The notes beneath the pieces were generated by a model. That model worked only from the letters and a program-made list of their open reading frames with translations, had not been told where the DNA came from and did not search any database. From a bacterium HR40 (GTDB taxonomy: Bacteria > Pseudomonadota > Alphaproteobacteria > Geminicoccales > Geminicoccaceae): a stretch of 64,000 bases of DNA. This document shows, piece by piece, positions 47,972 through 57,049 of this stretch. The translations under genes and the position numbers were made by a program. Positions within the stretch are counted from its first letter, which is position 1, and each line of letters starts with the position of its first letter. Where the stretch lies: positions 337,791 to 401,790 of the forward strand of contig BEIQ01000003.1 in the NCBI GenBank assembly GCA_002898275.1, given 5' to 3'.

Positions 47972-49104
47972 TGGCGTTTTGCATCGCCGCCGGACCGCTC
48001 GCGGCGGCGACGCTGCCGGCATTTCCCGAGCGCCTCCGCATCGACCGGCTGCGGCTCGCGGGCGACGGCTGGCACACCGGCACCTTCGCCCTCGCCGCCG
48101 ATCTCCTCCGGCGAGGGGCCGGCGGGTTCGAGATGACGGGCCGGCTGACCCTCGGTGACGCGGAGCTCGCGACCTTCCGCTTCGGGCGCGAGGACCACAG
48201 CCCCTATATCCGGATCGAGACGCCCACTCTCGGCATCGGATCCCGGGGCGTGCCGGCCGAGCAGCTCTTTGCACCTTTGCCGAAGCCGCTGCGAACCTTG
48301 TCCGGCCTCCTCGAGGCCGGACTCGTGCTCGCCCCCTCCGCCTCACCGGAGAGCCGCGCTTGGCTCGTACTGCGCGACGGTGCAGCGGAGGTCGACGGCG
48401 TGCGGCTCGCGGGAATCGAGACGCGCCTGAGCTTCGACTCGCTGAACCCATTGCGCAGCCTTCCCGGACAGAGCCTGCGCGTGCACCGGATCGTCGTCGG
48501 TTCGAGCGAGGGATCTCTCGAGGCGCTGTTCGATCTCGGCGAGGGGACAAGGCTCGCCGTCCGGCAAGCGGCCCTGGCCCTATGGGGCGGACGAATCGAG
48601 CTGCAGCCGGTCGCGCTCGACCTCGGCCATCCCGACGGTACGCTCGTCGCCGACATCGCCGCCATCGATTTGCGCGAGATCGCGGCAGTCTTCGGCAATG
48701 GACGGTTGCGGGCCGAGGGTGTCCTCGACGGAACAGCGAGGATCCGGCTGACCCTGCCCCAGGGATGGGTGGCCGAGGCGGTACAGCTGCGAGCGCGAAG
48801 CGCGGGGACGCTGGGCTGGTCCGGCGAGCTGCCGGCCACCAGCGACCCGCGGCTCGCCCTGGTGCGCGACCTCCTGCAGGACTTCCATTATCGCCGTCTG
48901 GAAGCCCGGCTCGACGGGCCGCTTGCCGGTGCCCTGGCGCTTCGGGTAACCCTCGAAGGAGCCAATCCGGCCGTGCTCGGAGGTTACCCGGTTGCGCTCG
49001 ATCTCCGCTTCGAAGGGCCGCTCGGCCGCGTCCTCCTGCAAGGGGTCGCCGGCGACCCCTTGCCGACCGGACTCGGCGAGCGCCTGTGGCGGTCTCTTCG
49101 CTAG
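47971..49104 (+). CDS. YdbH-like envelope protein (short form)
   Basis: A 377-residue protein with a short N-terminal hydrophobic segment. The body alternates beta-strands, as in AsmA/YdbH-type proteins that bridge the envelope and move phospholipids to the outer membrane. Identification rests mainly on the following ynbE and ydbL genes and on segments such as GGRIELQPVALDLG and AIDLREIAAVFGNGRLRAEGVLDG. It is less than half as long as E. coli YdbH (about 880 residues), so it may be only the C-terminal half of the bridge. ATG 47971 overlaps the HAD gene stop. Confidence 0.65.
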   Translation: MAFCIAAGPLAAATLPAFPERLRIDRLRLAGDGWHTGTFALAADLLRRGAGGFEMTGRLTLGDAELATFRFGREDHSPYIRIETPTLGIGSRGVPAEQLFAPLPKPLRTLSGLLEAGLVLAPSASPESRAWLVLRDGAAEVDGVRLAGIETRLSFDSLNPLRSLPGQSLRVHRIVVGSSEGSLEALFDLGEGTRLAVRQAALALWGGRIELQPVALDLGHPDGTLVADIAAIDLREIAAVFGNGRLRAEGVLDGTARIRLTLPQGWVAEAVQLRARSAGTLGWSGELPATSDPRLALVRDLLQDFHYRRLEARLDGPLAGALALRVTLEGANPAVLGGYPVALDLRFEGPLGRVLLQGVAGDPLPTGLGERLWRSLR

Positions 49105-49273
49105 GACGGCCGCGGGCCTGCTGCTGGTCGCTGCCTGCCAGCCCACGGTGCGGGTGGAGGCTCCGAGGGAGCCCATCACCATCAATCTCAACGTGAAGAT
49201 CGAGCAGGAGGTGCGGGTGCGGATCGAGCGCGAGGTGGAAGATCTCCTCACCCGGAATCCCGACCTGTTCTGA
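48992..49273 (+). CDS. ynbE: YnbE-like outer membrane lipoprotein
   Basis: The C-terminal part is clear: LLLVAAC is a lipobox, followed by EAPREPITINLNVKIEQEV and a terminal LLTRNPDLF, matching E. coli YnbE. YnbE is a small lipoprotein that stacks on YdbH to complete the envelope bridge. The start is a problem. The only usual start codon in frame is TTG 48992, which would give a 93-residue protein overlapping ydbH by 113 bases with an unusually long leader. A rare start (CTG 49118) or a sequencing error near 49100 is possible. Confidence 0.75.
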   Translation: MRSISASKGRSAASSCKGSPATPCRPDSASACGGLFARTAAGLLLVAACQPTVRVEAPREPITINLNVKIEQEVRVRIEREVEDLLTRNPDLF

Positions 49274-49286
49274 GCGGGAGAACGCC

Positions 49287-49625
49287 ATGTCCAGCCGGCG
49301 CCGGCTGCTCGCCATCCCGTTGGTGGTCGCCCTGTCCTGGCCCGGAGCCGCGCAGGCTCTCACCCTCGAAGCGGCCAAGGCCGAGGGCCTCGTGGGGGAA
49401 CGGCCGGACGGCTATGTGGGGATCGTGGTCGCCGATCCGCCCTCCGAGGTGCGGGAGCTCGTCGCCCAGGTCAATGCCCGGCGCCGGGCCGCCTACGAGG
49501 AGATCGCGAAGAAGAACGGCGTCCCCGTCGAGGCGGTGGCGGCGCTGGCCGGGCAGCGGCTGATCGACCGGACTCCCGTCGGCCAGTACGTCATGGATGC
49601 ACAGGGACGCTGGGTGCAGAAGTGA
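49287..49625 (+). CDS. ydbL: YdbL family (DUF1318) periplasmic protein
   Basis: A 112-residue exported protein with signal MSSRRRLLAIPLVVALSWP ending AQA. The mature part carries AKAEGLVGERPDGYVGIV, VNARRRAAYEEIAKKNG and the C-terminal RTPVGQYVMDAQGRWVQK, all typical of DUF1318. In E. coli the homologue modulates the YdbH-YnbE bridge. The last 35 bases overlap the convergent oxidase gene. Confidence 0.9.
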   Translation: MSSRRRLLAIPLVVALSWPGAAQALTLEAAKAEGLVGERPDGYVGIVVADPPSEVRELVAQVNARRRAAYEEIAKKNGVPVEAVAALAGQRLIDRTPVGQYVMDAQGRWVQK

Positions 49626-50778
49626 GGCGTCCTTCGGGCGCGAGCCAGCGCGCGTCGATCGCGCGGATATCGGGCGCACCGCAGAGGATCATGGCGCGCC
49701 GCAGCTCCTCGCCGAGGATGGCGAGGGCGCGCTCCGCTCCGCGCGCGCCGGCGCAAGCGAGACCGTAGAGCAAGGCTCGTCCCGCCATTCCGGCGGCCGC
49801 CCCGAGGGCCAGGGCGATGAACAGGTCGAGGCCGCGGCGGATGCCGCCATCGAGCAGCACCGGCACCCGGCCGTCGAGGCGCCGCACCACATGCGGTAAG
49901 GCCTCGATGGCGGCTGGCACCCGGTCGAGCTGGCGACCACCGTGATTGGACACGACGAGGCCATCCGCACCGACGGCGACCGCCTGCTCGGCCTCCTCGG
50001 GATGGAGAACGCCCTTGAGCAAGAAGGGCCCCTCCCAGCGCTCGCGCACCCAGGCGACTTCTCGCCAGCCGAGGCGAGGCTCGAACATGGCGCCGATATG
50101 GGCGGCGAGTTCGAGCCCACCGCGACGACCGTGGCGGCCGGTGAAATGGGCGAAGGTCACGCGGTCGGGACGGAGGCGGTGGCGCAACAGCCAGCGCGGG
50201 TGGGCGAGGAGGTCGCAAAGCGGGCGCAACCCCAGGGCGGGCGGGATGGTGAAGCCGTTGGCGAGATCGCGCTCCCGCTGGCCGAGGACGGGTGTATCGG
50301 TGGTGAGGATCAGCACCCGACAGCCAGCCTGCCGAACCCGGTCCAGGAGCTCGGCTGCGAAACCTCGATCGCGCGTCAGATAGAGCTGGAACCAGACGCG
50401 CCCGGGAGCCGCGGCGACCACCTCCTCGACCGGACAGCTGGCGGCCGTGCTCAGGGTGTAGACGCAGCCGCGCGCCGCAGCCGCGCGGGCCAGTGCCACC
50501 TCGCCACCCGGCCACAGAAGTCCGGTGAGCCCGGTGGGCGCCACCACGAGCGGAATGGCGAGCTCGCTGTCGAAGAGCACGGTCCGGGTATCGGGCGAGG
50601 CCGCCGCCTCGAGCGGCCGTGGCCAGATGCGGAAGTCGCCAAAAGCCCGACGGTTGCGGGCGAGGGCGATCTCGTCCTCGGCTCCACCGTCGACGAAATC
50701 GAAGACGAGCCGGGGTAGGGCGGCGCGTGCCCGCTGACGCAGTACCTCGATGCTCCAAGCCCCCTCGATCCTCGTCAT
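49591..50778 (-). CDS. FMN-dependent alpha-hydroxy acid oxidase/dehydrogenase
   Basis: A 395-residue TIM-barrel flavoprotein of the lactate dehydrogenase/mandelate dehydrogenase/glycolate oxidase family. The N terminus has FDFVDGGAEDEIALARN. FMN and substrate residues appear in APTGLTGLLWPGGE, FQLYLTRDRG and FLLKGVLHPEEA, the catalytic His in VVSNHGGRQLD, and LLDGGIRRGLD binds phosphate. The substrate (lactate, mandelate or other) cannot be told. ATG 50778 follows GGAGAG. Its end overlaps ydbL tail to tail. Confidence 0.92.
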   Translation of the reverse strand: MTRIEGAWSIEVLRQRARAALPRLVFDFVDGGAEDEIALARNRRAFGDFRIWPRPLEAAASPDTRTVLFDSELAIPLVVAPTGLTGLLWPGGEVALARAAAARGCVYTLSTAASCPVEEVVAAAPGRVWFQLYLTRDRGFAAELLDRVRQAGCRVLILTTDTPVLGQRERDLANGFTIPPALGLRPLCDLLAHPRWLLRHRLRPDRVTFAHFTGRHGRRGGLELAAHIGAMFEPRLGWREVAWVRERWEGPFLLKGVLHPEEAEQAVAVGADGLVVSNHGGRQLDRVPAAIEALPHVVRRLDGRVPVLLDGGIRRGLDLFIALALGAAAGMAGRALLYGLACAGARGAERALAILGEELRRAMILCGAPDIRAIDARWLAPEGRLTSAPSVPVHP

Positions 50779-50907
50779 TCCGCTCTCTCCCGGCAACGGA
50801 TGGCGGCCTCGCCGCCAGCGGCCGCCCGCTCTCTTTGAGGGTTTCTTAACCCCTCGGGTCGAGAATGCGAGAGCATCGCAAGCCGGGGATGCCGCGGAGA
50901 GCTGGGG

Positions 50908-51885
50908 GTGAAGCTCGAGGTCCTGCTCGTGGAGGATTGTCCTGAAGATGCGGCCCTGCTCGAGGCCGCGTTCGCCGTCGAACCGCGGCTGCGGCTCGAG
51001 ATCGCGACGACCCGCAGGGAGGCCATGCGCCGACTGCTGGAGCGACCGTTTGCGGCACTCGTCCTCGACCTCAATCTGCCGGATAGCGTGGGGCTGCAGA
51101 CTCTCGAGGGGATCGTGGCGGCCCATCCCAACCTGCCGATCGTGGTGCTCACGGGTTTCGCTGCCGGCGATGCCAGCCTCGCGATCGAGGCTCTGCGCCT
51201 CGGCGCCCAGGACTTCGTGCCGAAGAGCGAGATCCTTCGCACCGACTGGTGGCGAGTGGTGGCCTTTGCCCGCGAACGCAAGCGGCACGAGCGGCGGCTG
51301 TTCCCTGTTGGCGAGCGCGATCCCGCTACCGGGCTGCCCTTCGCCCATGTCCTGCGGCGACGCTTCGAGGAGGCGCAGAGACGGGCGTGGCGGGCCGGTG
51401 TCGGCCTCGCCCTCGTCGCCCTCGCCCTGCGCGGTTACGGCCAACTGCGCGAGGAAGCCGGAGCCGATGTGGCGCGCCGGGCCGTCGGCCTCGTCGCGAC
51501 CCGGCTGCGACGGGTCGTACGGTCCACGGACGCCCTCGCTGCCGCCCCGCCCGCGGGCTTCCGGCTGCTGCTCGAAGGGATACGATCGGCCACCGACGTC
51601 GACCGCACCCTCGCGCGACTGACCGCCATCTGCGAACAAGAGGCGGTGATCGACGACCATCGACTGCGGTTGCGTCTGGTGGACGGCCGCGCCATATGGC
51701 AGCCGGCACAGCCGATCCCCTTCGATCTGCTCGATGCGGCAGCGGAGCGTGCGCTGAGACAAAGCCTGGGCGACGGGGATGGCGGCGCCGACGGCCTGCG
51801 TCCGGGCGATCCGGCGCTGCGTTTCGCCCATGTGACAGCGCTGCGACGGGCCGACAGCGATACGGGCGACAACGCACCGATTTGA
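50908..51885 (+). CDS. Response regulator with degenerate GGDEF domain
   Basis: A 325-residue protein. Residues 1-120 are a receiver domain with Glu9/Asp10, phospho-acceptor Asp54 (LDLNLPDS), Thr82 and Lys106. Residues about 133-240 keep the GGDEF outline (RDPATGLP, then LRGYGQLREEAGADV), but the RxGGDEF signature is replaced by AAPPAGF and the substrate-binding Asp and Asn are missing, so cyclic-di-GMP synthesis is unlikely. The C-terminal 80 residues are unassigned. No histidine kinase is adjacent. A bactofilin gene follows. The start GTG 50908 has only a weak purine-rich site. Confidence 0.8.
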   Translation: MKLEVLLVEDCPEDAALLEAAFAVEPRLRLEIATTRREAMRRLLERPFAALVLDLNLPDSVGLQTLEGIVAAHPNLPIVVLTGFAAGDASLAIEALRLGAQDFVPKSEILRTDWWRVVAFARERKRHERRLFPVGERDPATGLPFAHVLRRRFEEAQRRAWRAGVGLALVALALRGYGQLREEAGADVARRAVGLVATRLRRVVRSTDALAAAPPAGFRLLLEGIRSATDVDRTLARLTAICEQEAVIDDHRLRLRLVDGRAIWQPAQPIPFDLLDAAAERALRQSLGDGDGGADGLRPGDPALRFAHVTALRRADSDTGDNAPI

Positions 51886-51916
51886 CAACGCGTATCCTTG
51901 TCAAAGGATACGGTTG
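51882..51916. promoter_or_regulatory. Hairpin with overlapping -35-like box before bactofilin
   Basis: CGTATCCTT (51891-51899) pairs perfectly with AAGGATACG (51904-51912) across the loop gtca; CAAC and GTTG extend the stem past one bulged G. There is no T tract. A perfect TTGACA lies at 51882-51887, over the stop codon of the regulator, but the -10 partner is poor. It may be an operator or attenuator of the bactofilin gene. Confidence 0.4.
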
Positions 51917-51988
51917 CGCTACGCTAGCAGCGGGTGTCGCGGGCTGAGGGCCTGCGGCGGTCGTCCGTTCACCTCTGGGAAGGCGCGC

Positions 51989-52489
51989 ATGTTCCGGAAA
52001 AAGGAAACCGAGCCCGTCCAACCTGCGGAGCCGAGCTTCGCGCGGCCGCAGCCGGAAGCCAAGCCCGATCTGCCACGCCGCCAGGGCGACGCGGCGGCTG
52101 CGGGCGAGCGTCGGACGTCCCCAGCCCCGACCGCGACCGATGGCAAGCGACTGATCGTCGGCCAGGGGATCAGTCTCTCGGGCGAGATCACGGCCTGCGA
52201 CCGGCTGGTGGTGGAGGGCAGCGTTCAGGTGACGCTCAATCAGACCCGCGCCATCGAGATCACCGAGACGGGACGCTTCACCAACGGCAAGGCGGAAGTC
52301 GAAGAGGCCGAGATCAGCGGCGTCTACGAAGGCGATCTGATCGTCCGCAACCGTCTCCTCATCCGCAGTACCGGCCGAGTCACCGGGAACGTGCGGTACG
52401 GGGAAATCGAGATCGAACGCGGCGGCCGGATTTCCGGCAACGTATCGATGCTCGAGGGCACCGCGGGCGCCTCGACCCCGAAAGCCTGA
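51989..52489 (+). CDS. Bactofilin (polymer-forming cytoskeletal protein)
   Basis: A 166-residue protein. The first 50 residues are a hydrophilic Pro/Ala/Arg-rich tail. Residues about 52-155 form the beta-helical bactofilin domain, with regular short hydrophobic repeats (VGQGISLSGEITACDRL, VEGSVQVTL, VYEGDLIVRNRLLI, GRVTGNVRYGEIEI). Bactofilins assemble into filaments that place envelope or wall enzymes. No M23 peptidase gene sits beside it. GGGAAGG precedes ATG 51989. Confidence 0.9.
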   Translation: MFRKKETEPVQPAEPSFARPQPEAKPDLPRRQGDAAAAGERRTSPAPTATDGKRLIVGQGISLSGEITACDRLVVEGSVQVTLNQTRAIEITETGRFTNGKAEVEEAEISGVYEGDLIVRNRLLIRSTGRVTGNVRYGEIEIERGGRISGNVSMLEGTAGASTPKA

Positions 52490-52537
52490 AGCGGCCATTC
52501 AGCGGCAGCCGGCCGGGGCGGCCGGCGGAGGTGAGCG

Positions 52538-52984
52538 ATGTCCGGCAGGTTGCGTGCTGGACTTCTCGCGGGGATTGTCGGAATGGTCGCATCCTGTGCA
52601 CCTGCCGGTCCCCCGCCCGCGACCGCTCCCGCACCGGTGTCGGCCCCGCCGCCTCTCGCGCGCCCGATCGGGCGCGAGCTGCCGGCGCAGCCGGCGCGCT
52701 TTCCCATTCTGGGTGCGGATGCGGCCACCCTCGAGCAACTCTTCGGCCCGCCCAACTTGCGCCGGCGCGAGCTTCCGGCCGAGTATTGGCGCTATGATTT
52801 CGCTCGCTGCACCCTCGATCTGTTCCTGTTCCGGGCGCCCGGAGAAGCCAAGGCCCGGGTGGTCTATTTCGAGCTGCGAGAACAGACGCCCTATGCGGCC
52901 GCCCACGGCTGCCGCGAGTTGGAGGCGCGAGTCGAGGCGGTCGCTCCTGGTCCGGTGCCGCTCGCCGAGACCCGCGAGCACTAG
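52538..52984 (+). CDS. Putative lipoprotein, unknown
   Basis: A 148-residue protein with a signal peptide and lipobox VASC at about residue 20, a Pro/Ala-rich linker (about 21-50), and a small domain with FPILGADAATLEQLFGPPNLRR and RYDFARCTLDLFLF. The middle part resembles the fold of SmpA/BamE-like or similar small envelope proteins, but I cannot assign a family. ATG 52538 follows GGAGG. Bactofilin lies 48 bases upstream and may be in the same transcript. Confidence 0.7.
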   Translation: MSGRLRAGLLAGIVGMVASCAPAGPPPATAPAPVSAPPPLARPIGRELPAQPARFPILGADAATLEQLFGPPNLRRRELPAEYWRYDFARCTLDLFLFRAPGEAKARVVYFELREQTPYAAAHGCRELEARVEAVAPGPVPLAETREH

Positions 52985-53874
52985 CCGCTCCCGCGGCCGA
53001 GCCAGTCGCCAAGGTCGACCTTGCCGCTGCCCCGTGGCTTGGGCTGCGGTTGGTCGGGATGCGGGCTCCAGCCGGTCATCCAGATGATCTCGAAAGTCGC
53101 CGGAACCCGTCCGTCGCGCGCGGCGAAGTCGCGACGATAAATGGCCAGTGCCCGTGCCAACACATCCCGCCGCAGCGGGGCTCCACCGGCGAGCCGCGGT
53201 GCCCCGCTCTCGCCCATCCGTCGCAGATCCCCAAGGAGTTCCTGGGGATCGCGATAGCGCACGGTGAGACGGTCGATGTCGGCGACCGGCAGGGCGAAGC
53301 CAGCCCGCTGCAGGAGGGCGGCGGCGTCGGCGAGCTGGACGAAGGGGGCGACTCGCGGCACGGCGCCGCCGCACAGCTCGAGCTCGGCGAGCAGGAGCGA
53401 GCGGCGCAGCTCGAAGAGCGTATCGCCGCCAGGGAAGGCGACGAGGAGCAACCCGTCCGGGCGCAGTATGCGACGCAGCTGGACGAGGACGCCGGGCAGG
53501 TCGCAGACCCAGTGGAACGCCCCCACCGAGACCACCGCATCGAAGGTTTCGGCGCCAAAGGGTAGCGCCTCCTCGTCCGCCTGGACGAAGTGACCGGGAC
53601 CGGGCGCTGCCGCCCGGGCGAGGTCGGTGCGCACGAGCGTGCGGAGGTCCGAACGCGCCGCGAGCCGGCGCGAAAGAGCGCCGCGACCGCAGCCGAGCTC
53701 GAGCACCGTGGCGAAGTTCCGGCGGATGTCGCCGAGTCGCTCGACCAGTCGCTCCGCCATCTCCTCGTGGAGGAACAGAGGGGCATCCGCCGCCGCGAGC
53801 CAGCGCTCGCGACGCAGCCGCAGCAGCCGGCGATCGAAGGGACGATGGTCGGGATCACCGGAAGGCCGGGTCAC
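52981..53874 (-). CDS. NDUFAF5-like SAM-dependent protein
   Basis: A 297-residue protein beginning with [20 protein letters not shown], the signature start of NDUFAF5 and its bacterial relatives. The SAM-binding core has [34 protein letters not shown] and [27 protein letters not shown]5 hydroxylates an arginine of the NuoB homologue NDUFS7 early in complex I assembly. Whether bacterial members do the same is not settled, and BioC-like methylation is the alternative. Its 3' end overlaps the lipoprotein stop by 4 bases. Confidence 0.8.
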   Translation of the reverse strand: MTRPSGDPDHRPFDRRLLRLRRERWLAAADAPLFLHEEMAERLVERLGDIRRNFATVLELGCGRGALSRRLAARSDLRTLVRTDLARAAAPGPGHFVQADEEALPFGAETFDAVVSVGAFHWVCDLPGVLVQLRRILRPDGLLLVAFPGGDTLFELRRSLLLAELELCGGAVPRVAPFVQLADAAALLQRAGFALPVADIDRLTVRYRDPQELLGDLRRMGESGAPRLAGGAPLRRDVLARALAIYRRDFAARDGRVPATFEIIWMTGWSPHPDQPQPKPRGSGKVDLGDWLGRGSG

Positions 53875-53937
53875 CGGCGCGATTCCCGCATCCTGTGGTG
53901 CGGCGATGGCGACGCCTGTCGGCCTCGGGGTTCGCCG

Positions 53938-54636
53938 TCATGGGCAGGAGCTTGGGTCGCCATCGGCGTCGGGCAAGGGCCGCTCTCCTTCGGCACCGGC
54001 TGGCGAGACTGGCGGCGGGAAAACGGATTTCCATCTGCGGCGGGGAACCGTGCGGTCGAAAAGCCCGCTCTCGAGTCCCCAGCTGTCCCAGCCCGGCCGG
54101 TGGCTGCGCGCGAAGAGTTCGAGATAGGGGCCCGCGACCAGCCGTTCGATGCGGCCGTAGATTTCCTCGGGTTTGCGCGAATGTTCGCGACGCGGGCTGA
54201 CCACGAGCCGCGGCACGTCGGCCGCCAGCCGGCGCGGATGGCCACGAGTGGCGAGCAGACAGAGCTCGGCATTGGCCCGCGTCCAGTAACCGAGACCGAG
54301 GAAGAAATCGCGCTCCTCGAGCGGAAGGCGAGCGCGGGGGCGCAGCTTGACCCAGCAGAAACCGACGGTGCGGTAGACGAAGCCCCACGCCCGGATCACC
54401 TCGAAGGCCCGCGGCAACAGGGGATCGGTGGTCCACAACAACAGGACGCAATCCCGCCCTGCCCACTTCGCGACCGGCAGGGCGGCGATCTCCTCGATCG
54501 CCATGCAGTCGTACCAAGCCTCGGGGCTGCGGCCCTTGCCGCGTGCCGACCAGGTCCGGAACGTCCATGGCGGGTCGGCGTAGATCACCTGGTAGCTGCC
54601 GGCGCGCGGGGGCGGTGGCGGGATAACCATCGTCAC
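53938..54636 (-). CDS. MT-A70 family adenine methyltransferase, solitary
   Basis: A 232-residue protein with the catalytic motif DPPW at residues 21-24 ([12 protein letters not shown]), then [47 protein letters not shown] and [18 protein letters not shown]. This arrangement is that of bacterial and phage MT-A70 enzymes that make N6-methyladenine. No restriction enzyme or phage gene is near, so it is an orphan. DNA is the likely target; RNA is an alternative. GTG 54636 has GGAG seven bases upstream; ATG 54630 is the other choice. Confidence 0.88.
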   Translation of the reverse strand: MTMVIPPPPPRAGSYQVIYADPPWTFRTWSARGKGRSPEAWYDCMAIEEIAALPVAKWAGRDCVLLLWTTDPLLPRAFEVIRAWGFVYRTVGFCWVKLRPRARLPLEERDFFLGLGYWTRANAELCLLATRGHPRRLAADVPRLVVSPRREHSRKPEEIYGRIERLVAGPYLELFARSHRPGWDSWGLESGLFDRTVPRRRWKSVFPPPVSPAGAEGERPLPDADGDPSSCP

Positions 54637-54796
54637 GGCCGATCTCCGGTCGCCCCTCGTTGCGCCGTGGCGACATGGAGGACGCGCTCCATCATCCTGC
54701 TCGATCCCACCTGTGGACAGTGTGGCAGCTGGAGGCTAAAGGGGCGGCCGATCTCGGGCCAATCTCCGATCCGGATCCGCGAACAGGTGGCGCCCA

Positions 54797-54819
54797 TGCC
54801 GGCGCCCGAGGCGCCGGCA
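54797..54819. other. Perfect hairpin in the hppA leader
   Basis: TGCCGGCGCC (54797-54806) pairs with GGCGCCGGCA (54810-54819) across the loop CGA, ten base pairs in all, ending 21 bases before the hppA ATG. There is no T tract, so a role in translation or mRNA stability fits better than termination. Confidence 0.5.
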
Positions 54820-54840
54820 ACGACAGCGGGAAAGAGGCAC

Positions 54841-56958
54841 ATGTCCGGTCTCGAGTGGTTCCTCTACCTCATCGTCCTGGCCTGCGGTCTCGCGGGCATC
54901 GCCTATGGCGTCGTCACCCGTAACCTCGTCTTGGCGTTGCCTGCCGGCAACGACCGCATGCGGCAGATCGCGGCAGCGATCCAGGAAGGTGCGCGGGCCT
55001 ATCTCAACCGGCAATATATGACGATCGCCGGGGTCGGCCTCGTGGTGTTCCTCCTCCTCACCTGGTTCCTCGGTATCGCCGTCGGCATCGGCTACCTGAT
55101 CGGCGCTGTCTGTTCCGGTGTGGCCGGCTATATCGGTATGAACACCTCGGTCCAGGCGAACGTGCGCACCGCCCAAGCCGCTGCCGAGAAGGGGCTCGAG
55201 GGCGGTCTCGACGTCGCCTTCCGGGCGGGCGCCATCACCGGGCTTCTGGTGGCTGCCCTCGCCCTGCTGGGTCTCGCCCTCTACTACGGCATCCTCACGC
55301 TCGCCGGTGTCGCCGAGCGGGGACTGCTCGAAGCGCTCGTCGGTCTCTCGTTCGGCGCTTCGCTGATCTCCATCTTCGCCCGTCTCGGTGGCGGCATTTT
55401 CACCAAGGGAGCCGACGTCGGCGCCGATCTCGTCGGCAAGATCGAGGCCGGGATCCCCGAGGACGATCCCCGCAACCCCGCCGTGATCGCCGACAATGTC
55501 GGCGACAATGTCGGCGACTGCGCCGGCATGTCCGCCGACCTGTTCGAGACCTACGTCGTCACCATGGTGGGCGCGATGCTCCTCGGCGCCATCTTCTTCG
55601 ATGGCCCTGCCCAGACCGCCCTCATGCTCTATCCGCTCGTGATCGGCGGCGTCTGCCTCGTCGGCTCGATCGCCGGCACCTTCTTCGTCCGTCTCGGTCC
55701 GTCGCGGAGCATCATGGCCGCCCTCTACAAGGGCTTCTGGAGCGCCGCGGCGATCTCGGCCGTGCTGCTGGTCCCCGCCACCTGGCTCGTCCTCGGCTTT
55801 GGCGAACCGCTCTACGAAGCGAGGATCGGCGACACGGTGCTGTGGGCGTTCACCGGACGCCATGCCTTCTATTCCACCCTCGTCGGACTGCTGGTGACCG
55901 GGCTCGTCTTCTGGATCACCGACTATTACACCGGCACCAACCATCGGCCGGTGCAGACCATCGCTCGCGCGAGCACCACGGGCCACGCCACCAACATCAT
56001 CCAGGGCCTCGCGGTGTCGATGGAGGCGACCGCACTGCCGGTGATCGTCATCTGCGCCGGCATCCTTCTCGCCTATCTCAACGCCGGGATCTATGGCATC
56101 GCGGTGGCGGCAGCGACGATGCTGGCGCTCACGGGAGTGGTGGTCACTCTCGACGCCTACGGTCCCGTCACCGACAATGCGGGCGGTATCGCCGAGATGT
56201 CGGGGTTGCCCAAGGAAGTGCGGGAAGTCACCGACGCGCTCGACGCGGTCGGCAACACCACCAAGGCCGTTACCAAGGGCTACGCCATCGCCTCGGCTGG
56301 GCTCGCGGCGATCGTGCTGTTCGTCGCCTACGTGAACGACCTCCAGCACTTCTTCCCCGATCTCGGAATCGAATTCCGCCTCTCGGATCCCTTCGTGGTG
56401 ATCGGCCTCTTCGTCGGCGGCCTTCTGCCCTACCTCTTCGGCTCGCTCGCCATGCAGGCGGTGGGTCGAGCCGCTGGCGCCATCGTCGAGGAGGTGCGGC
56501 GGCAGTTCCGCGAGAAACCGGGAATCATGGAGGGCACCGAGAAGCCCGACTATGGCCGCGCCGTCGACATGCTGACGCGGGCTGGCATTCGCGAGATGAT
56601 CGTGCCCTCGCTCTTGCCGGTTCTCTCGCCGATCGTCGTCTATTTCGTCGTCGCCGGCATCGCCGGCCGCCAGGCGGCGTTCACCACCGTCGGCGCGTTG
56701 CTGCTCGGTACCATCGTCACCGGCTTGTTCGTGGCGATTTCCATGACTTCTGGCGGCGGCGCATGGGACAATGCCAAGAAATACATCGAAGACGGCCATT
56801 ATGGCGGCAAGGGCTCGGACGCCCACAAGGCGGCCGTGACCGGCGATACCGTCGGCGATCCGTACAAGGACACTGCCGGTCCGGCCGTGAACCCGATGAT
56901 CAAGATCACCAACATCGTGGCGTTGCTGCTGGTGGCCGCTCTGGCAGCGGCCGGCTGA
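54841..56958 (+). CDS. hppA: Proton-translocating inorganic pyrophosphatase, potassium-independent type
   Basis: A 705-residue integral membrane pump with about 16 helices that couples pyrophosphate hydrolysis to proton export. The substrate loop [35 protein letters not shown] is split around residues 195-230, and [14 protein letters not shown] with [18 protein letters not shown] forms the second site. The sequence [10 protein letters not shown] has Lys where potassium-dependent enzymes have Ala, so this should be the potassium-independent, proton-pumping class. It starts at ATG 54841 and is followed by an intrinsic terminator. Confidence 0.96.
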   Translation: MSGLEWFLYLIVLACGLAGIAYGVVTRNLVLALPAGNDRMRQIAAAIQEGARAYLNRQYMTIAGVGLVVFLLLTWFLGIAVGIGYLIGAVCSGVAGYIGMNTSVQANVRTAQAAAEKGLEGGLDVAFRAGAITGLLVAALALLGLALYYGILTLAGVAERGLLEALVGLSFGASLISIFARLGGGIFTKGADVGADLVGKIEAGIPEDDPRNPAVIADNVGDNVGDCAGMSADLFETYVVTMVGAMLLGAIFFDGPAQTALMLYPLVIGGVCLVGSIAGTFFVRLGPSRSIMAALYKGFWSAAAISAVLLVPATWLVLGFGEPLYEARIGDTVLWAFTGRHAFYSTLVGLLVTGLVFWITDYYTGTNHRPVQTIARASTTGHATNIIQGLAVSMEATALPVIVICAGILLAYLNAGIYGIAVAAATMLALTGVVVTLDAYGPVTDNAGGIAEMSGLPKEVREVTDALDAVGNTTKAVTKGYAIASAGLAAIVLFVAYVNDLQHFFPDLGIEFRLSDPFVVIGLFVGGLLPYLFGSLAMQAVGRAAGAIVEEVRRQFREKPGIMEGTEKPDYGRAVDMLTRAGIREMIVPSLLPVLSPIVVYFVVAGIAGRQAAFTTVGALLLGTIVTGLFVAISMTSGGGAWDNAKKYIEDGHYGGKGSDAHKAAVTGDTVGDPYKDTAGPAVNPMIKITNIVALLLVAALAAAG

Positions 56959-56984
56959 GCGGTACAGCTGCACGGCGCTCGCGC

Positions 56985-57011
56985 GGCCCGGCCGAAAGCC
57001 GGGCCTTTTTC
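56985..57011 (+). terminator. Intrinsic terminator of hppA
   Basis: GGCCCGGC (56985-56992) pairs with GCCGGGCC (56998-57005) across CGAAA and is followed by TTTTTC, a textbook intrinsic terminator 27 bases after the hppA stop. Confidence 0.88.
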
Positions 57012-57049
57012 TTGCGCGACCCGCGCAGCTCACCTCGCCACGGGCCTCG

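Noticed and set aside
53871..54272. A second open frame overlapping the MT-A70 gene
   Set aside because: It is Arg/Ala/Pro-rich, has no motif, and lies within the MT-A70 reading frame that contains DPPW.
54713..54741. TGGACA with a downstream TAAAGG as an hppA promoter
   Set aside because: The -10 match is only three of six bases, so the signal is no better than background.
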